This document shows, piece by piece, positions 20,157 to 28,677 of a stretch of DNA of 64,000 bases. Below the pieces are notes generated by a model. It was not told the origin of the DNA. It did not search any database and worked only from the letters and a program-made list of their open reading frames with translations. Each line of letters starts with the position of its first letter. Position 1 is the first letter of the stretch. The translations under genes were made by a program, and so were the position numbers. Location: assembly GCA_025698895.1 (NCBI GenBank), contig JAILWO010000001.1, positions 278,501 to 342,500 of the forward strand, given 5' to 3'. The DNA is from Rhizobiaceae bacterium (GTDB lineage Bacteria; Pseudomonadota; Alphaproteobacteria; Rhizobiales; Rhizobiaceae).

Positions 20157-20334
20157 GGCTAGTCCCGCAAGACGTGGTCGTTTGGAGCAGCTTGCGGCAA
20201 GGCGGGAATTGCCTCGCGTGATATGGATGCAACCTGCTCGGCCAGACATACCGGGATGCCGTCCGCGTCTGTGAGGTCCGTCTCAATCCCGCCCGAAATC
20301 GTCCGACGTCGTACTGGAAGCAGGGAACCGTCTC

Positions 20335-21174
20335 ATGCCCCTTTCCTCGAAGCTTCTGCTCATCGTCCTCGACGGCCTGCCCTGGCGCAACTGGCGCCGC
20401 TTCATGGGCAATCTCGAAGGCTGGGTTCAATCCGGCGACGCGAAGGTCTGGCGCATGCGCTCGGTGCTGCCGTCCACGTCGGCCTGCTGCTACGCCTCGA
20501 TCCACACGGGCGTATCGCCGCAGGTTCACGGCGTCCTGTCGAACGAGATCCGCCACCGCGTCGAGCAGCCCGACATCTTCTCGGAAGTGACGAAGGCTGG
20601 CGGCGTCACCGGCGCCGTCACCCATTCCTACTGGTCGGAATTCTTCCAGCGCCATCCCTTCGACATGGTCGGCGACATCGAATATGACGAGCCCGGCCAG
20701 CCGATCGCCCATGGCCGCTTTCACACCATGACCGGCTACGGCCACGACAACCAGATGACCCCGTCGGACGTCGATCTCTTCGCGACGCTGACCATGCTGT
20801 GCCGGCGCTTCGGGCTCGACTACGGCATCCTGCACACCTGCACGCTGGATTCGATGGGCCACCGTTTCGGTCATGATTGCGGCGAGATGGACCACGCCCT
20901 GGCGGTGATGGACGCGATGCTCGCCGCCTTCCTGCCGAAATGGCGCGAGGCCGGCTACGAGGTCATCGTCACCGCCGATCACGGCCAGACGGATCGCGGG
21001 CACCACGGCGGCCATGACGACGAGATGCAGGACTTCGCGCTCTACTATTTCGGCCCGGCGCGGGGGCCGAGGCTGGACACGGTGCTCGACCAGCTGCAGC
21101 TCGCCCCCACCATCCTCAAGCGTCTCGGCGTGCCGGTGCCGAAGACGATGAAAGCAAAGCCGTTCCTGTCCTAG
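20335..21174 (+). CDS. Alkaline-phosphatase-superfamily phosphodiesterase
   Basis: 279 residues of the nucleotide pyrophosphatase/phosphodiesterase branch of the alkaline phosphatase fold. The N-terminal metal motif is LLIVLDGLPW (Asp14), the nucleophile region is PSTSACCYASIHTG near 46-59, and C-terminal metal ligands include TLDSMGHRFGHD near 168 and TADHGQTDRGHHGGH near 215. No signal peptide, so it is likely cytoplasmic. The same strand and closeness to the peptide-type importer suggest it works on an imported phosphate- or phosphonate-containing compound (inference). Convergent with the CAP-domain gene, the stops touching. Confidence 0.85.
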   Translation: MPLSSKLLLIVLDGLPWRNWRRFMGNLEGWVQSGDAKVWRMRSVLPSTSACCYASIHTGVSPQVHGVLSNEIRHRVEQPDIFSEVTKAGGVTGAVTHSYWSEFFQRHPFDMVGDIEYDEPGQPIAHGRFHTMTGYGHDNQMTPSDVDLFATLTMLCRRFGLDYGILHTCTLDSMGHRFGHDCGEMDHALAVMDAMLAAFLPKWREAGYEVIVTADHGQTDRGHHGGHDDEMQDFALYYFGPARGPRLDTVLDQLQLAPTILKRLGVPVPKTMKAKPFLS

Positions 21175-21645
21175 TCAGTTCGCCAGCACCAGCGCCCAGT
21201 AGCGGCGGCCCTCGGCGGTGGTCGCTGAGGCGAGACCGTAACGTGTGAACGCCGGATCGAGCATGTTCCTGCGATGCGGCGGCGACGCCTTCCACATGTC
21301 GAAGACCTCGGTCATGGGCATGCGGCCATTGGCGATATTCTCGGCGGCCTTGCCACCGATGCCGTTGGCGCGCATGCGGCTGGTGAAGTCGCGGCCGCGC
21401 CTGGCGGTGTGCGCCATGCGTCCGGCTTCGGCCATCAGCCGGGCCTGCTCCTCCGCCGCCCGTTCGAGCCGGCTGTCGGGCACGGCCCGCGCAAGCCCCG
21501 CCGCGCCCCTGATATCGGCCATGTAGCCGTAGGCCGCCCGCGACGCACCGCCGCTCTCCGCGATCCTGCTGCCGGGACCGCCGGCACAGGCGGCGTGCAG
21601 AAGGCCAAAAGACAGAATGACGAGAATGCGGGCAGTGGATGGCAT
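21175..21645 (-). CDS. Secreted CAP-domain (SCP/PR-1) protein
   Basis: 156 residues. An N-terminal signal (MPSTARILVILSFGLLHAACAGG) could be a lipoprotein signal, although the -3 residue of the box is His, which is unusual. The CAP domain follows: LERAAEEQARLMAEAGRMAHT, GKAAENIANG, WKASPPHRRNML, YGLASA. CAP proteins are secreted and their bacterial function is mostly unknown. The start was chosen at Met with GGAAAG 8 bp upstream; the ORF extends 30 codons further 5' without support. Confidence 0.87.
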   Translation of the reverse strand: MPSTARILVILSFGLLHAACAGGPGSRIAESGGASRAAYGYMADIRGAAGLARAVPDSRLERAAEEQARLMAEAGRMAHTARRGRDFTSRMRANGIGGKAAENIANGRMPMTEVFDMWKASPPHRRNMLDPAFTRYGLASATTAEGRRYWALVLAN

Positions 21646-21960
21646 GAAGGGGTCTTTCCAGCGTCGATTGAGGCGAATGCCGCGCCTCGCCGGTAAAGAA
21701 ATCCGGAATGCGGCCGTATCGCGACTGATACCCACGGCTCTTCCGTCCGCCTGCCGCTTTCCTCCTCCTTCGAGGGGGAGGTGGCCCGAGGGACCGGAGG
21801 GGGTGGCGTAGCCCTATGCGATGGCCCTCGGTTCGGCGGGGTGTGAACAGATTCCGGCGCCGTCCCCAGCAGAACCGGCCTTTTCAAGGAATCTTGCCTC
21901 GGATTTATCCACGTGCCCCGCGACCGGTAGGACAATGCCCGCCGAAGAAAGGAAGGCGGC
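21646..21960. other. Intergenic region with a palindromic repeat
   Basis: No gene visible. A GC-rich palindromic patch at about 21761-21807 (CCTCCTCC/GGGGGAGG hairpin, then a second GGCCC...GGGACC pairing) matches the style of the repeats at 113, 22269 and 35032. The 3' end carries the ribosome site of the next gene (GGAAGG). It separates the CAP gene (minus) from the small membrane protein (plus). Confidence 0.55.
21761..21807. repeat. GC-rich palindromic repeat
   Basis: Two short adjacent hairpins rich in C/G, with a CCTCCTCC/GGGGGAGG stem at 21761-21782. It looks like a degenerate relative of the intergenic palindromic repeats common in Rhizobiales. No boundary repeats could be fixed. Confidence 0.45.
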
Positions 21961-22389
21961 ATGGACGGTTACGCGGCAAGAGGGGATGGCAGGAGACTTC
22001 GGCGCATCGCGGCGCTGCTCGTCGCGCTCGCCGCTCTTGCCGAGCAGGCCGCCGGCCGCTGCTACCTCGTTCGCTGTTTCGTTCTGTGGATATTGCGGCG
22101 GGCCGAGGCCGCGGTGGCGGACTTCGTCGCCGAGGCGACGGGCATGCCGCAGCCGGCCTTCGCCGGCATCGGGACGACCGGAAACGATCCTGAGGACGCG
22201 CTGCTGCTTGCGCCGCGCTTGCACGCACTGGCCGAGGCCCTTGGCGTCCTGCTGCGCTGCGCGCCCATCCTCCCCCCGCTTCACGGGCGAGGGCGTAGCC
22301 CGAGACGGAGGGGGGCGGCGCCGGCCACGGTCGGTCGCTTTCCCTTCACCCTCGGCGGTCTCGCGGCCGGGCCGTACGACACCTCATAA
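21961..22389 (+). CDS. Small amphipathic/membrane protein, paralog of the one at 34416-34835
   Basis: 142 residues; no known domain recognised. It starts MDGYAARGDG, has [20 protein letters not shown] with a hydrophobic stretch near 15-30, another near 36-48, and ends PYDTS. A protein at 34416-34835 shares the beginning MDG, the segment [21 protein letters not shown] (there LRRFIAMLVALAVLAERAAGR), LRRAEA, and the identical last five residues, so the two are clearly paralogs. AAGGAAGGCGGC precedes the ATG. The last third contains a GC-rich palindromic repeat (see 22269-22315) that appears to have been inserted in frame. Confidence 0.7.
   Translation: MDGYAARGDGRRLRRIAALLVALAALAEQAAGRCYLVRCFVLWILRRAEAAVADFVAEATGMPQPAFAGIGTTGNDPEDALLLAPRLHALAEALGVLLRCAPILPPLHGRGRSPRRRGAAPATVGRFPFTLGGLAAGPYDTS
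22269..22315. repeat. Palindromic GC-rich repeat inside a coding sequence
   Basis: A C-rich block (CCTCCCCCCG, 22269-22278) and a G-rich block (CGGAGGGGGG, 22306-22315) flank a GGGC...GCCC hairpin. It maps to the part of the small protein that has no counterpart in its paralog and reads as a low-complexity Arg/Pro/Gly segment. This suggests in-frame insertion of an intergenic-type repeat. Confidence 0.45.
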
Positions 22390-22529
22390 AGGCATCGATC
22401 CGCGGCGGACGGTCGTCACGGTCGCGGGACCTTTTCTGTCCCGGCCAGCGCCTTCACGCACCCCTCGGCCTGCGTCGTGATGAATGACGATGGAGAGTTC
22501 CGGCATCGCATGCGCGCGGATCTCGGCTG

Positions 22530-23474
22530 CTACCGGTAGGGCCATTCGCGCCGGCCCAGCGCCGTGGTTGCATCGACGATCCGCGTGAAGCTTCGCGCGG
22601 CACGGGTCACTGTGTGCCGGGCGCGCAGATAGCCGTGGACCATTCCCTTTTCCTCGAACCAGGCCGCCTTGCCTCCCGCGGCTAGGATATGGTCGCGGTA
22701 GGTTTCGCCGTCAGACGAGAGCGGATCGCATTCGGCCGTGACGATCACCGTCGGCGGCAGCCCGGCAAAATCCCTATCGGCCAGCGGTGCATAGGTCGGA
22801 TCGGTGGAGAAATCGGCGCCGCCGGTCCGGCAGTCCTTGTAGAATATGAGGTCACGCAGCGTCAGCATCGGCGCCTGGGCGTGTGTCACATAGGACCCTT
22901 TCCCATGGTCGCCGCCGAGCCCCGGATAGATCAGCACCTGCCCGACCGGCGGTCTCTCACGGGCGCGCGTGGCATGCGCCACGCCGGCGGCAAGATTGCC
23001 TCCAGCGGAGTCACCCATCAGCAGGATCGGGCCGGCGCGACTCGCCGCCACATGCTCGAACGCGGCAAGCACGTCGTCATAGGCCGCCGGATGCAGGTGT
23101 TCGGGCGCCAGCCGGTAGTCGACCGACACGACTTCGTATCCGGTCCGCTGGCAGAGTTCGGCGCAGACGTCGTCATGGCTGTCCAGTCCGCCGAGAGTGA
23201 AGCCGCCGCCATGAAGATAAAGGATCGTCACGATATGGTCCGCCCGGTCCGATCTGTAGATGCGAAGGGGGATCTGGCGGTCTCCTGCATCGAGCGCGGT
23301 GGTCTCGGCGTTCACGCGATCCGGATAGCCAGCGAAGAAGGCGCGGCACATCCGGTCATAGATCGCGCGCTGCCCTTCAATCGGCAGATCGGCCGCGTCC
23401 GGCGGATAGAAGGCATTCGTACGTTCGATGAAAGCCCAGGTCTCGGCGTCAATGAGCTCGGAATAGTCCGTCAT
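22530..23474 (-). CDS. Alpha/beta-hydrolase, hormone-sensitive lipase/esterase type
   Basis: 314 residues. HGGGF (oxyanion motif, near 85) and GDSAGG (nucleophile Ser, near 150) define the HSL (family IV) esterases; the C-terminal MVHGY holds the catalytic His. It overlaps caiD by 4 bp (ATGA) and so is the last gene of the carnitine operon. In that pathway a thioesterase is needed to release betaine or carnitine from CoA, and no classical hot-dog thioesterase is in the operon, so this enzyme is a candidate for that step (inference). No signal peptide. Confidence 0.88.
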   Translation of the reverse strand: MTDYSELIDAETWAFIERTNAFYPPDAADLPIEGQRAIYDRMCRAFFAGYPDRVNAETTALDAGDRQIPLRIYRSDRADHIVTILYLHGGGFTLGGLDSHDDVCAELCQRTGYEVVSVDYRLAPEHLHPAAYDDVLAAFEHVAASRAGPILLMGDSAGGNLAAGVAHATRARERPPVGQVLIYPGLGGDHGKGSYVTHAQAPMLTLRDLIFYKDCRTGGADFSTDPTYAPLADRDFAGLPPTVIVTAECDPLSSDGETYRDHILAAGGKAAWFEEKGMVHGYLRARHTVTRAARSFTRIVDATTALGRREWPYR

Positions 23475-24250
23475 CTGCCCTTCCACACCGGGTCGCGCTT
23501 CTCGGCGAAGGCCCTGAAGCCTTCCATATTGTCCTCCGACGCGTAGAGCGTGTCGACGGTCCGGAACTTGCGCTTCGTGATCCAGTTCATCGCTTCCTGA
23601 AAGCCCATCGACTCGGCCTCGCGGGCAACTTCCTTGATCGCGGCGAAGACGAGCGGCGGCCCCGAGGCAAGCAGCCTCGCCACCTCCCAGACGCGTTGGT
23701 CCAGCCTGTCGGCCGGCATCACCTCGTTGACCAGTCCCCAACGGTGCGCTTCGGCCACATCCATCCACCGCCCGGTGAGCAGGAGATCCATCGCGACGTG
23801 ATAGGGCATGCGTTTGGGCAGCTTGACGGTGGCCGCGTCGGCCAGCGTCCCCGCCTTGATCTCCGGCAGCGCGAAGCTTGAATGGTCGGCGGCATAGATC
23901 AGATCGCAGGACAGCGCCAGTTCGAAGCCGCCGCCGACCGCCATGCCCGACACCGCCGCTATCACCGGCTTGTTCATGTCGACCAGTTCCTGCAGGCCGC
24001 CGAAGCCGCCGACACCATAGTCGCCATCGACCGCGTCACCGTCGGCGGCCGCCTTGAGGTCCCAGCCGGCCGAGAAGAACTTGTCGCCCGCCGTCTTCAG
24101 GATCGCGACGCGCAACACCGGATCATCACGAAATGCCCTGAATGTCTCACCCATCAGCCTCGACGTCGACAGGTCGATCGCGTTCGCCTTCGGCCGGTCG
24201 AGCGTGACCTCGAGGATCGCGCCTTCGGTTCGGGTGGTGATCACGGACAT
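23471..24250 (-). CDS. caiD: Carnitinyl-CoA dehydratase / enoyl-CoA hydratase (CaiD type)
   Basis: 259 residues, crotonase fold. It is close to E. coli CaiD: DRPKANAID, GDKFFSAGWDLKAAADGD, GGGFELAL with the first catalytic Glu, FALPEIKAG with the second, and the identical C-terminal FAEKRDPVWKGR. It should hydrate crotonobetainyl-CoA to L-carnitinyl-CoA. Together with the acyl-CoA dehydrogenase and CoA ligase of the same operon it would turn gamma-butyrobetaine into carnitine. Starts 13 bp after the ligase gene. Confidence 0.9.
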   Translation of the reverse strand: MSVITTRTEGAILEVTLDRPKANAIDLSTSRLMGETFRAFRDDPVLRVAILKTAGDKFFSAGWDLKAAADGDAVDGDYGVGGFGGLQELVDMNKPVIAAVSGMAVGGGFELALSCDLIYAADHSSFALPEIKAGTLADAATVKLPKRMPYHVAMDLLLTGRWMDVAEAHRWGLVNEVMPADRLDQRVWEVARLLASGPPLVFAAIKEVAREAESMGFQEAMNWITKRKFRTVDTLYASEDNMEGFRAFAEKRDPVWKGR

Positions 24251-24262
24251 GGCGGATTTCCT

Positions 24263-26488
24263 CTATGGGGTCGACCGATCGAGTTCAGGCCCTTCGTTGT
24301 CCTTCGCGGGAAGAGGAGAGCAGCACACCAACAGCGCGTCTGCGATCCACGCACCCTCCTGACACACGATCAGCGGATTGATGTCGAGCTCCTCGATTTC
24401 CCGAGCATGGTCGACCGCGAACGCACCGATTCCCGCGATCGCATCGAGCGCGGCGTCCACATCCGCCTTCGGCCGGCCGCGATAGCCGTCGAGCAGCGGC
24501 CATAGCCGGAGCGAGCGCAGGGCGGCATCGATCTCGGCCCGGCCTGCTGGCAGGAGAAGGGTCGCGGTATCGTTGAGCAGTTCGACCAGAACGCCGCCCG
24601 TACCCACCGTCATGACGGGCCCGAAGAAGGGATCACGAGTGATGCCGACGATGAGTTCGGCCACGCCGCCTGCAACCATTCGTTCGACATAAAGACCTGT
24701 CCCGAGAGCGGTCAGATCGGCCGCCGCTACGCGGACCGCGGCACCGTCAGTGAGGTTAAGCCGTACCGCGCCCGCCTCCGACTTGTGAGCGATGCCCAGT
24801 GCTTTCAACGCAACGGGAAAGCCTATCTCGTCGGCGGCGTCGACCGCCTCGTCGGGTGTAGTCACCCGTCGTCCGGACGGTACCGGCAAGCCGTACCCAG
24901 CCAGGAGGGCCTTGGTCGCGGCCTCATCCGTGCGACGCCCGGCCTCCTCCCCCGTCGGGTGGAGAGGCAAACAGGTCGAGCTTACCGAGCGCGGTGCTTG
25001 GAGAGGGATCTCCCCCGTCTTGCATGACATTCCTTCTGTCCGTGTCGGCTTTGCGGCAGCGTATCTCCCCATATCGGGAGGAGAGGGTGAGCGCTCCTGC
25101 GCCCACGACCGCCCCACGAAAGCCGCGGCATCCGCCGCCGCCAGCGCCTCCTCGATGCCCATCAGCGGAGCGACGCCGCGCGCGATCAGCGCTTCGCAAT
25201 AGGTTTCGGGCAGGTTCTCCGGCATCGACGCCACGATCGCGCCTTTCGCCGAGTTCATTCGAAGCGCCTTGTCGAAGGCGTCGACAGCCGGCGCCCAGTC
25301 GGCGTCGGAGCAGCGGTCGCTGCGCGGATAGTCGAGCACCAGCAGATTGAGGTCGAAGCCGCCAGCCACCATCGCGGAAAAGGTCGCCGTCATCGCCGGG
25401 AGATCGTTCCAGATGAAAGTGTGATAGTCGAGTGGATTGGCGACGGCGACCAGCGACCCCAGAGTTTGCCTGACACGCGACCTGTGCTGGTCCCCAAGCG
25501 GCGGGAAGCGCGTCAACCGTCCTTCCGCCGCATCCGCCATCAGCGACGCCTCGCCACCCGAACAGCTCATCGACGACAAGCGAGGTCCGGCCAGCGGCCC
25601 ATGCACGTGCAGGAGCTTGAGCGTTTCGAGAAAGGTTGGCACCGAATGGACCCGCGCGATACCGAGACGCTTCAGGAAGGCATCCGAGGCGGCTTCCGAC
25701 CCGGCCAGCGAAGCCGTATGCGAGATCGCCCCGGCGCGCGCCTGTTCCGATCGGCCGATCTTGATAGCTATAATCGGCTTTTCGAGTTCGCGCGCGCGCG
25801 CCGCCAGCCGCTCGAAACCTTGCACCGAATCGAAACCCTCGACGTGAAGCCCGAGCACCGAGACCCGCTCGTCCTCGACAAGACCGAGGGCTATTTCGGA
25901 GAGTCCCGTCTGCGCCTGGTTGCCGGCCGTCATGACATAGGCGACCGGCAAACCGCGCTTTTGCATCGTCATGTTGATGGCGATGTTGGAGCTTTGCGTG
26001 ACGATCGCGACGCCGCGCTCGCCCGGTTCCAGCCGCTGCCCGCCATGCTGGTCGGGCCACAGAAGCGCGCCGTCGGCATAGTTGATCAGGCCATAACAAT
26101 TTGGACCGATTACCGGCATTGATCCGGCCGCCGCGATAAGGTCCGCCTGCAGCCGCTCGCCGTCTCCATCGTCCGTTGCTGTCTCGCGAAAGCCCGACGC
26201 GAAGCACACCGCACCGCCGGCTCCCATCTTCGCCAGATCGTGCACGATGCCGATCGTAGCGAAACGGTTGACGCCAATGAACGCCGCATCCGGCGGCGAA
26301 GGCAGTTCGGCCACCGCTCGAAACGCCCTCACGCCTTCCACCTCGTCCCTGCTCGGATGTACCGGCCACAGCTCGCCGGGGAACCCAGCCTTGAGACACT
26401 GGCGCACCACATTGGTGCCGAAGAACCCGCCGCCAATCACGGCGATGGATTTCGGACGCAGGAGGCGATCAAGCGTTCGCACCGCCAT
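24263..26488 (-). CDS. Acyl-CoA synthetase, NDP-forming (acetate-CoA ligase family)
   Basis: 741 residues. The CoA-binding Rossmann domain is at the N-terminus (PKSIAVIGGGFFGTNVV), then the succinyl-CoA-ligase-like domains (IVTQSSNIAINM, IGRSEQARAGAISHTASLAG with the phosphohistidine), and a C-terminal ATP-grasp domain (DEIGFPVALKALG, MTVGTGGVLVELL). A low-complexity stretch of about 50 residues between the two halves (residues ~467-516) is encoded by an inserted palindromic repeat (see 24941-25090). The start is the ATG in a TGATG overlap with the dehydrogenase gene. Likely activates gamma-butyrobetaine or crotonobetaine with CoA (inference from the operon). Confidence 0.9.
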   Translation of the reverse strand: MAVRTLDRLLRPKSIAVIGGGFFGTNVVRQCLKAGFPGELWPVHPSRDEVEGVRAFRAVAELPSPPDAAFIGVNRFATIGIVHDLAKMGAGGAVCFASGFRETATDDGDGERLQADLIAAAGSMPVIGPNCYGLINYADGALLWPDQHGGQRLEPGERGVAIVTQSSNIAINMTMQKRGLPVAYVMTAGNQAQTGLSEIALGLVEDERVSVLGLHVEGFDSVQGFERLAARARELEKPIIAIKIGRSEQARAGAISHTASLAGSEAASDAFLKRLGIARVHSVPTFLETLKLLHVHGPLAGPRLSSMSCSGGEASLMADAAEGRLTRFPPLGDQHRSRVRQTLGSLVAVANPLDYHTFIWNDLPAMTATFSAMVAGGFDLNLLVLDYPRSDRCSDADWAPAVDAFDKALRMNSAKGAIVASMPENLPETYCEALIARGVAPLMGIEEALAAADAAAFVGRSWAQERSPSPPDMGRYAAAKPTRTEGMSCKTGEIPLQAPRSVSSTCLPLHPTGEEAGRRTDEAATKALLAGYGLPVPSGRRVTTPDEAVDAADEIGFPVALKALGIAHKSEAGAVRLNLTDGAAVRVAAADLTALGTGLYVERMVAGGVAELIVGITRDPFFGPVMTVGTGGVLVELLNDTATLLLPAGRAEIDAALRSLRLWPLLDGYRGRPKADVDAALDAIAGIGAFAVDHAREIEELDINPLIVCQEGAWIADALLVCCSPLPAKDNEGPELDRSTP
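24941..25090. repeat. Palindromic repeat inserted in frame within the acyl-CoA synthetase gene
   Basis: About 150 bp (50 codons) that reads as low-complexity SPSPPDMGR...CKTGEIPL...LHPTGEEAGRR, flanked by GGCCTCCTCCCCCGTCGGG and CCCCATATCGGGAGGAGAGG, each an arm-like GC-rich hairpin. It sits exactly between the CoA-binding/ligase half and the ATP-grasp half, and its length is a multiple of 3. The sequence resembles known rhizobial intergenic repeat modules with CGCTGCCGCAAAGCCGAC and GGGGGAGAT-type parts (inference). Boundaries are approximate. Confidence 0.65.
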
Positions 26489-27651
26489 CAACCGCCAACC
26501 GCTCTTAGCAGTGCTCTTGAAATAATGTGGCGCTGGATCTCGCTTGTGCCTTCCCAGATGCGCTCCACCCGCGCGTCGCGCCAGATGCGCTCCAGCGGCA
26601 GCTCATCCATCAGCCCTATGCCGCCATGAATTTGGATCGCCTCGTCGGCCACGAACGCCAGCACTTCGGTGGCCTTTAGCTTGGCCATCGCCATATCCTC
26701 ATCCATCACGGTGCCGGCATCGTATTTCCAGCCGGCCTCCATGGTCAGCAATTCCGCGGCCTTCAGCTCCATCGCCATGTCGGCGAGTTTGAAGGAAACG
26801 CCCTGGAACTTGCCGATCTGCTGTCCGAACTGCCGCCGCTGGGCGGCGTAGTCGACGGCGTGCGCGAGCGCCCTTTCGGCCCGGCCGAGGCAGGTCGCCG
26901 CAACTTGAAGCCTGGTCGCTCCGAGCCAGGAATTGGCCACCTCGAAGCCCTTGTGGACCTCGCCCAGCACCTGGCTCGAAGGGAGACGGCAATCGTCAAA
27001 TTCGAGCACGGAATTGGTGTAGCCGCGATGCGAGACATTGCGGTAGCCGTCCCGCACGGTGAAGCCGGGCGTGCCCTTGTCGACGAAGAAGGCGGTGATC
27101 TTCTTCCTCTTGCCGCGCGGCGTGTCCTCTTCCCCGGTCGCCATGAAGACGATGGCGAATCCCGCAATGTCGGCATGGGAAATGAAGTGCTTGGTGCCGT
27201 TGAGCACCCAGTCCGTACCGTCCTGCCTGGCCGTGGCCTTCATGCCACGTAGGTCCGACCCCGCTTCCGGTTCGGTCATGGCCAGACAGTCCCATGTCTC
27301 GCCGCGCATGCAAGGACGAAGATATTTTTCCTTCTGCTCTTCCGTCCCGGCAAGCAGGATGTTGGACGGTCGCGCCACACAGGTCCAGTGCAGCGCGTAA
27401 TTGGCGCGGCCCAGCTCCTTCTCATAGAGAAGCCAGGTCAGCGTATCGAGGCCGGCGCCGCCAACCTCCTCGGGCATGTTGGCGGCATAGAGACCTGCGG
27501 CCATCGCCTTGCGCTGAAGATCTCGGACCAGGTCCATGTCCAGCCGGCCGCCGCGCTCGACCTCCATCTCGTGCGGAAAGAGTTCGTTCTCGACGAAGGC
27601 ACGCGTTGTCTCCACGACCGCGCGCTGTTCCTCACTCAGGTCGAAATTCAT
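26488..27651 (-). CDS. Acyl-CoA dehydrogenase (CaiA-like)
   Basis: 387 residues, FAD-dependent. Family signatures are AMTEPEAGSDLRGM, then VLNGTKHFISH, QIHGGIGLMDE and the C-terminal RIWEGTSEIQ with a probable catalytic base Glu367. In the operon it would oxidise gamma-butyrobetainyl-CoA to crotonobetainyl-CoA, or act as the reverse reductase. The ATG overlaps the lcdH stop (4 bp) and the stop overlaps the synthetase start (TGATG), so it is tightly coupled on both sides. Confidence 0.92.
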   Translation of the reverse strand: MNFDLSEEQRAVVETTRAFVENELFPHEMEVERGGRLDMDLVRDLQRKAMAAGLYAANMPEEVGGAGLDTLTWLLYEKELGRANYALHWTCVARPSNILLAGTEEQKEKYLRPCMRGETWDCLAMTEPEAGSDLRGMKATARQDGTDWVLNGTKHFISHADIAGFAIVFMATGEEDTPRGKRKKITAFFVDKGTPGFTVRDGYRNVSHRGYTNSVLEFDDCRLPSSQVLGEVHKGFEVANSWLGATRLQVAATCLGRAERALAHAVDYAAQRRQFGQQIGKFQGVSFKLADMAMELKAAELLTMEAGWKYDAGTVMDEDMAMAKLKATEVLAFVADEAIQIHGGIGLMDELPLERIWRDARVERIWEGTSEIQRHIISRALLRAVGG

Positions 27652-28661
27652 GCCTTCGTCTCCAAGGAGGCTTGTTCGAGCTGCGCGCGATAGGCATTGA
27701 ACAGCGCGCCGGCGCCCCAGCCCTTGCCATCGTCCTGCCTGCCCAACGCTTCCATCATGGCGACAAGATTTTCATCGCGGATGCGTTCGAGTTCCCGGAT
27801 GCTGAGATCGCCGGTCTGTTGGTCCGACTGCGTCACGATCAGGTCGACCAGTTCGTCATTGTATTCGGGCACGTCCATCAGCTTGGTCCATGGCCAAGTC
27901 AGGCACGGCCCGAACTGTTCCATGAAATGGCGCATCCCCGCCTCGCCGCCTGCGATACGATAGGTTTGAAACAGGCCCATCTGAGCCCAGCGCAGGCCGA
28001 AGCCGTAGCGCATGATATCGTCCAGTTCCTCGACGGTCGTGATGCCGTCCTTGATCAGCCACAACGCCTCACGCCAGACGGCCTCCAGCAGCCGGTCGGC
28101 AACGAACGCCTCGATCTCCTTGCGGATCACCACCGGCTTCATGCCGATCGAGGCATAAATTCCCTTTGCCCTGTCGATGAATCCGGAGGTTGTCTTTTCG
28201 CCACCGACAATTTCCACCACCGGTAGCAGATAGACAGGATTGAACGGATGCGCGACGACCAGCCGTTCCGGTCGAGACAGCGCGGTGGCCATATCGGTCG
28301 GCTTGATACCGGAGGTCGAGGAGCCGATCAGCGCCTCCGGTCGTGCATGGGCGTCTATGTCGGCCAGCACCTTGTGCTTGACGTCGAGCCGCTCGGGCAC
28401 GCTTTCCTGAATGAGGTCGGCGTCGGAGACCGCCTCAGCGATCGAGGCCGCGTAGGTGATGGCGCCCTCACTGCGCAGACCTTTCGGCGCGATCCGCTGG
28501 TAGGCCCGCCGCGCGCCGTCGAGCACTTCACCGACCTTGCGTTCGGCCTGCGGGTCAAGGTCATGGATCGCCACGTCGATGCCATTCAACGCCAGACGGG
28601 CGACCCAGCCCGCGCCGATGACGCCGCCGCCAATGCAGGCTGCCTTTGAGATTACTGCCAT
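27648..28661 (-). CDS. lcdH: L-carnitine 3-dehydrogenase
   Basis: 337 residues of the 3-hydroxyacyl-CoA-dehydrogenase-like family. The NAD-binding motif is GGGVIGAGW (residues 11-19), the catalytic His is in HPFNPVYLLP (His138), and the C-terminal domain has ALWLIKDGITTVEELDDIMRYGFGLRW. It oxidises L-carnitine to 3-dehydrocarnitine with NAD+. In some bacteria this enzyme is fused to a thioesterase; here it is the short stand-alone form. The product is the substrate of the next gene upstream. Confidence 0.9.
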   Translation of the reverse strand: MAVISKAACIGGGVIGAGWVARLALNGIDVAIHDLDPQAERKVGEVLDGARRAYQRIAPKGLRSEGAITYAASIAEAVSDADLIQESVPERLDVKHKVLADIDAHARPEALIGSSTSGIKPTDMATALSRPERLVVAHPFNPVYLLPVVEIVGGEKTTSGFIDRAKGIYASIGMKPVVIRKEIEAFVADRLLEAVWREALWLIKDGITTVEELDDIMRYGFGLRWAQMGLFQTYRIAGGEAGMRHFMEQFGPCLTWPWTKLMDVPEYNDELVDLIVTQSDQQTGDLSIRELERIRDENLVAMMEALGRQDDGKGWGAGALFNAYRAQLEQASLETKA

Positions 28662-28677
28662 GACCGAAACTCCGTGC

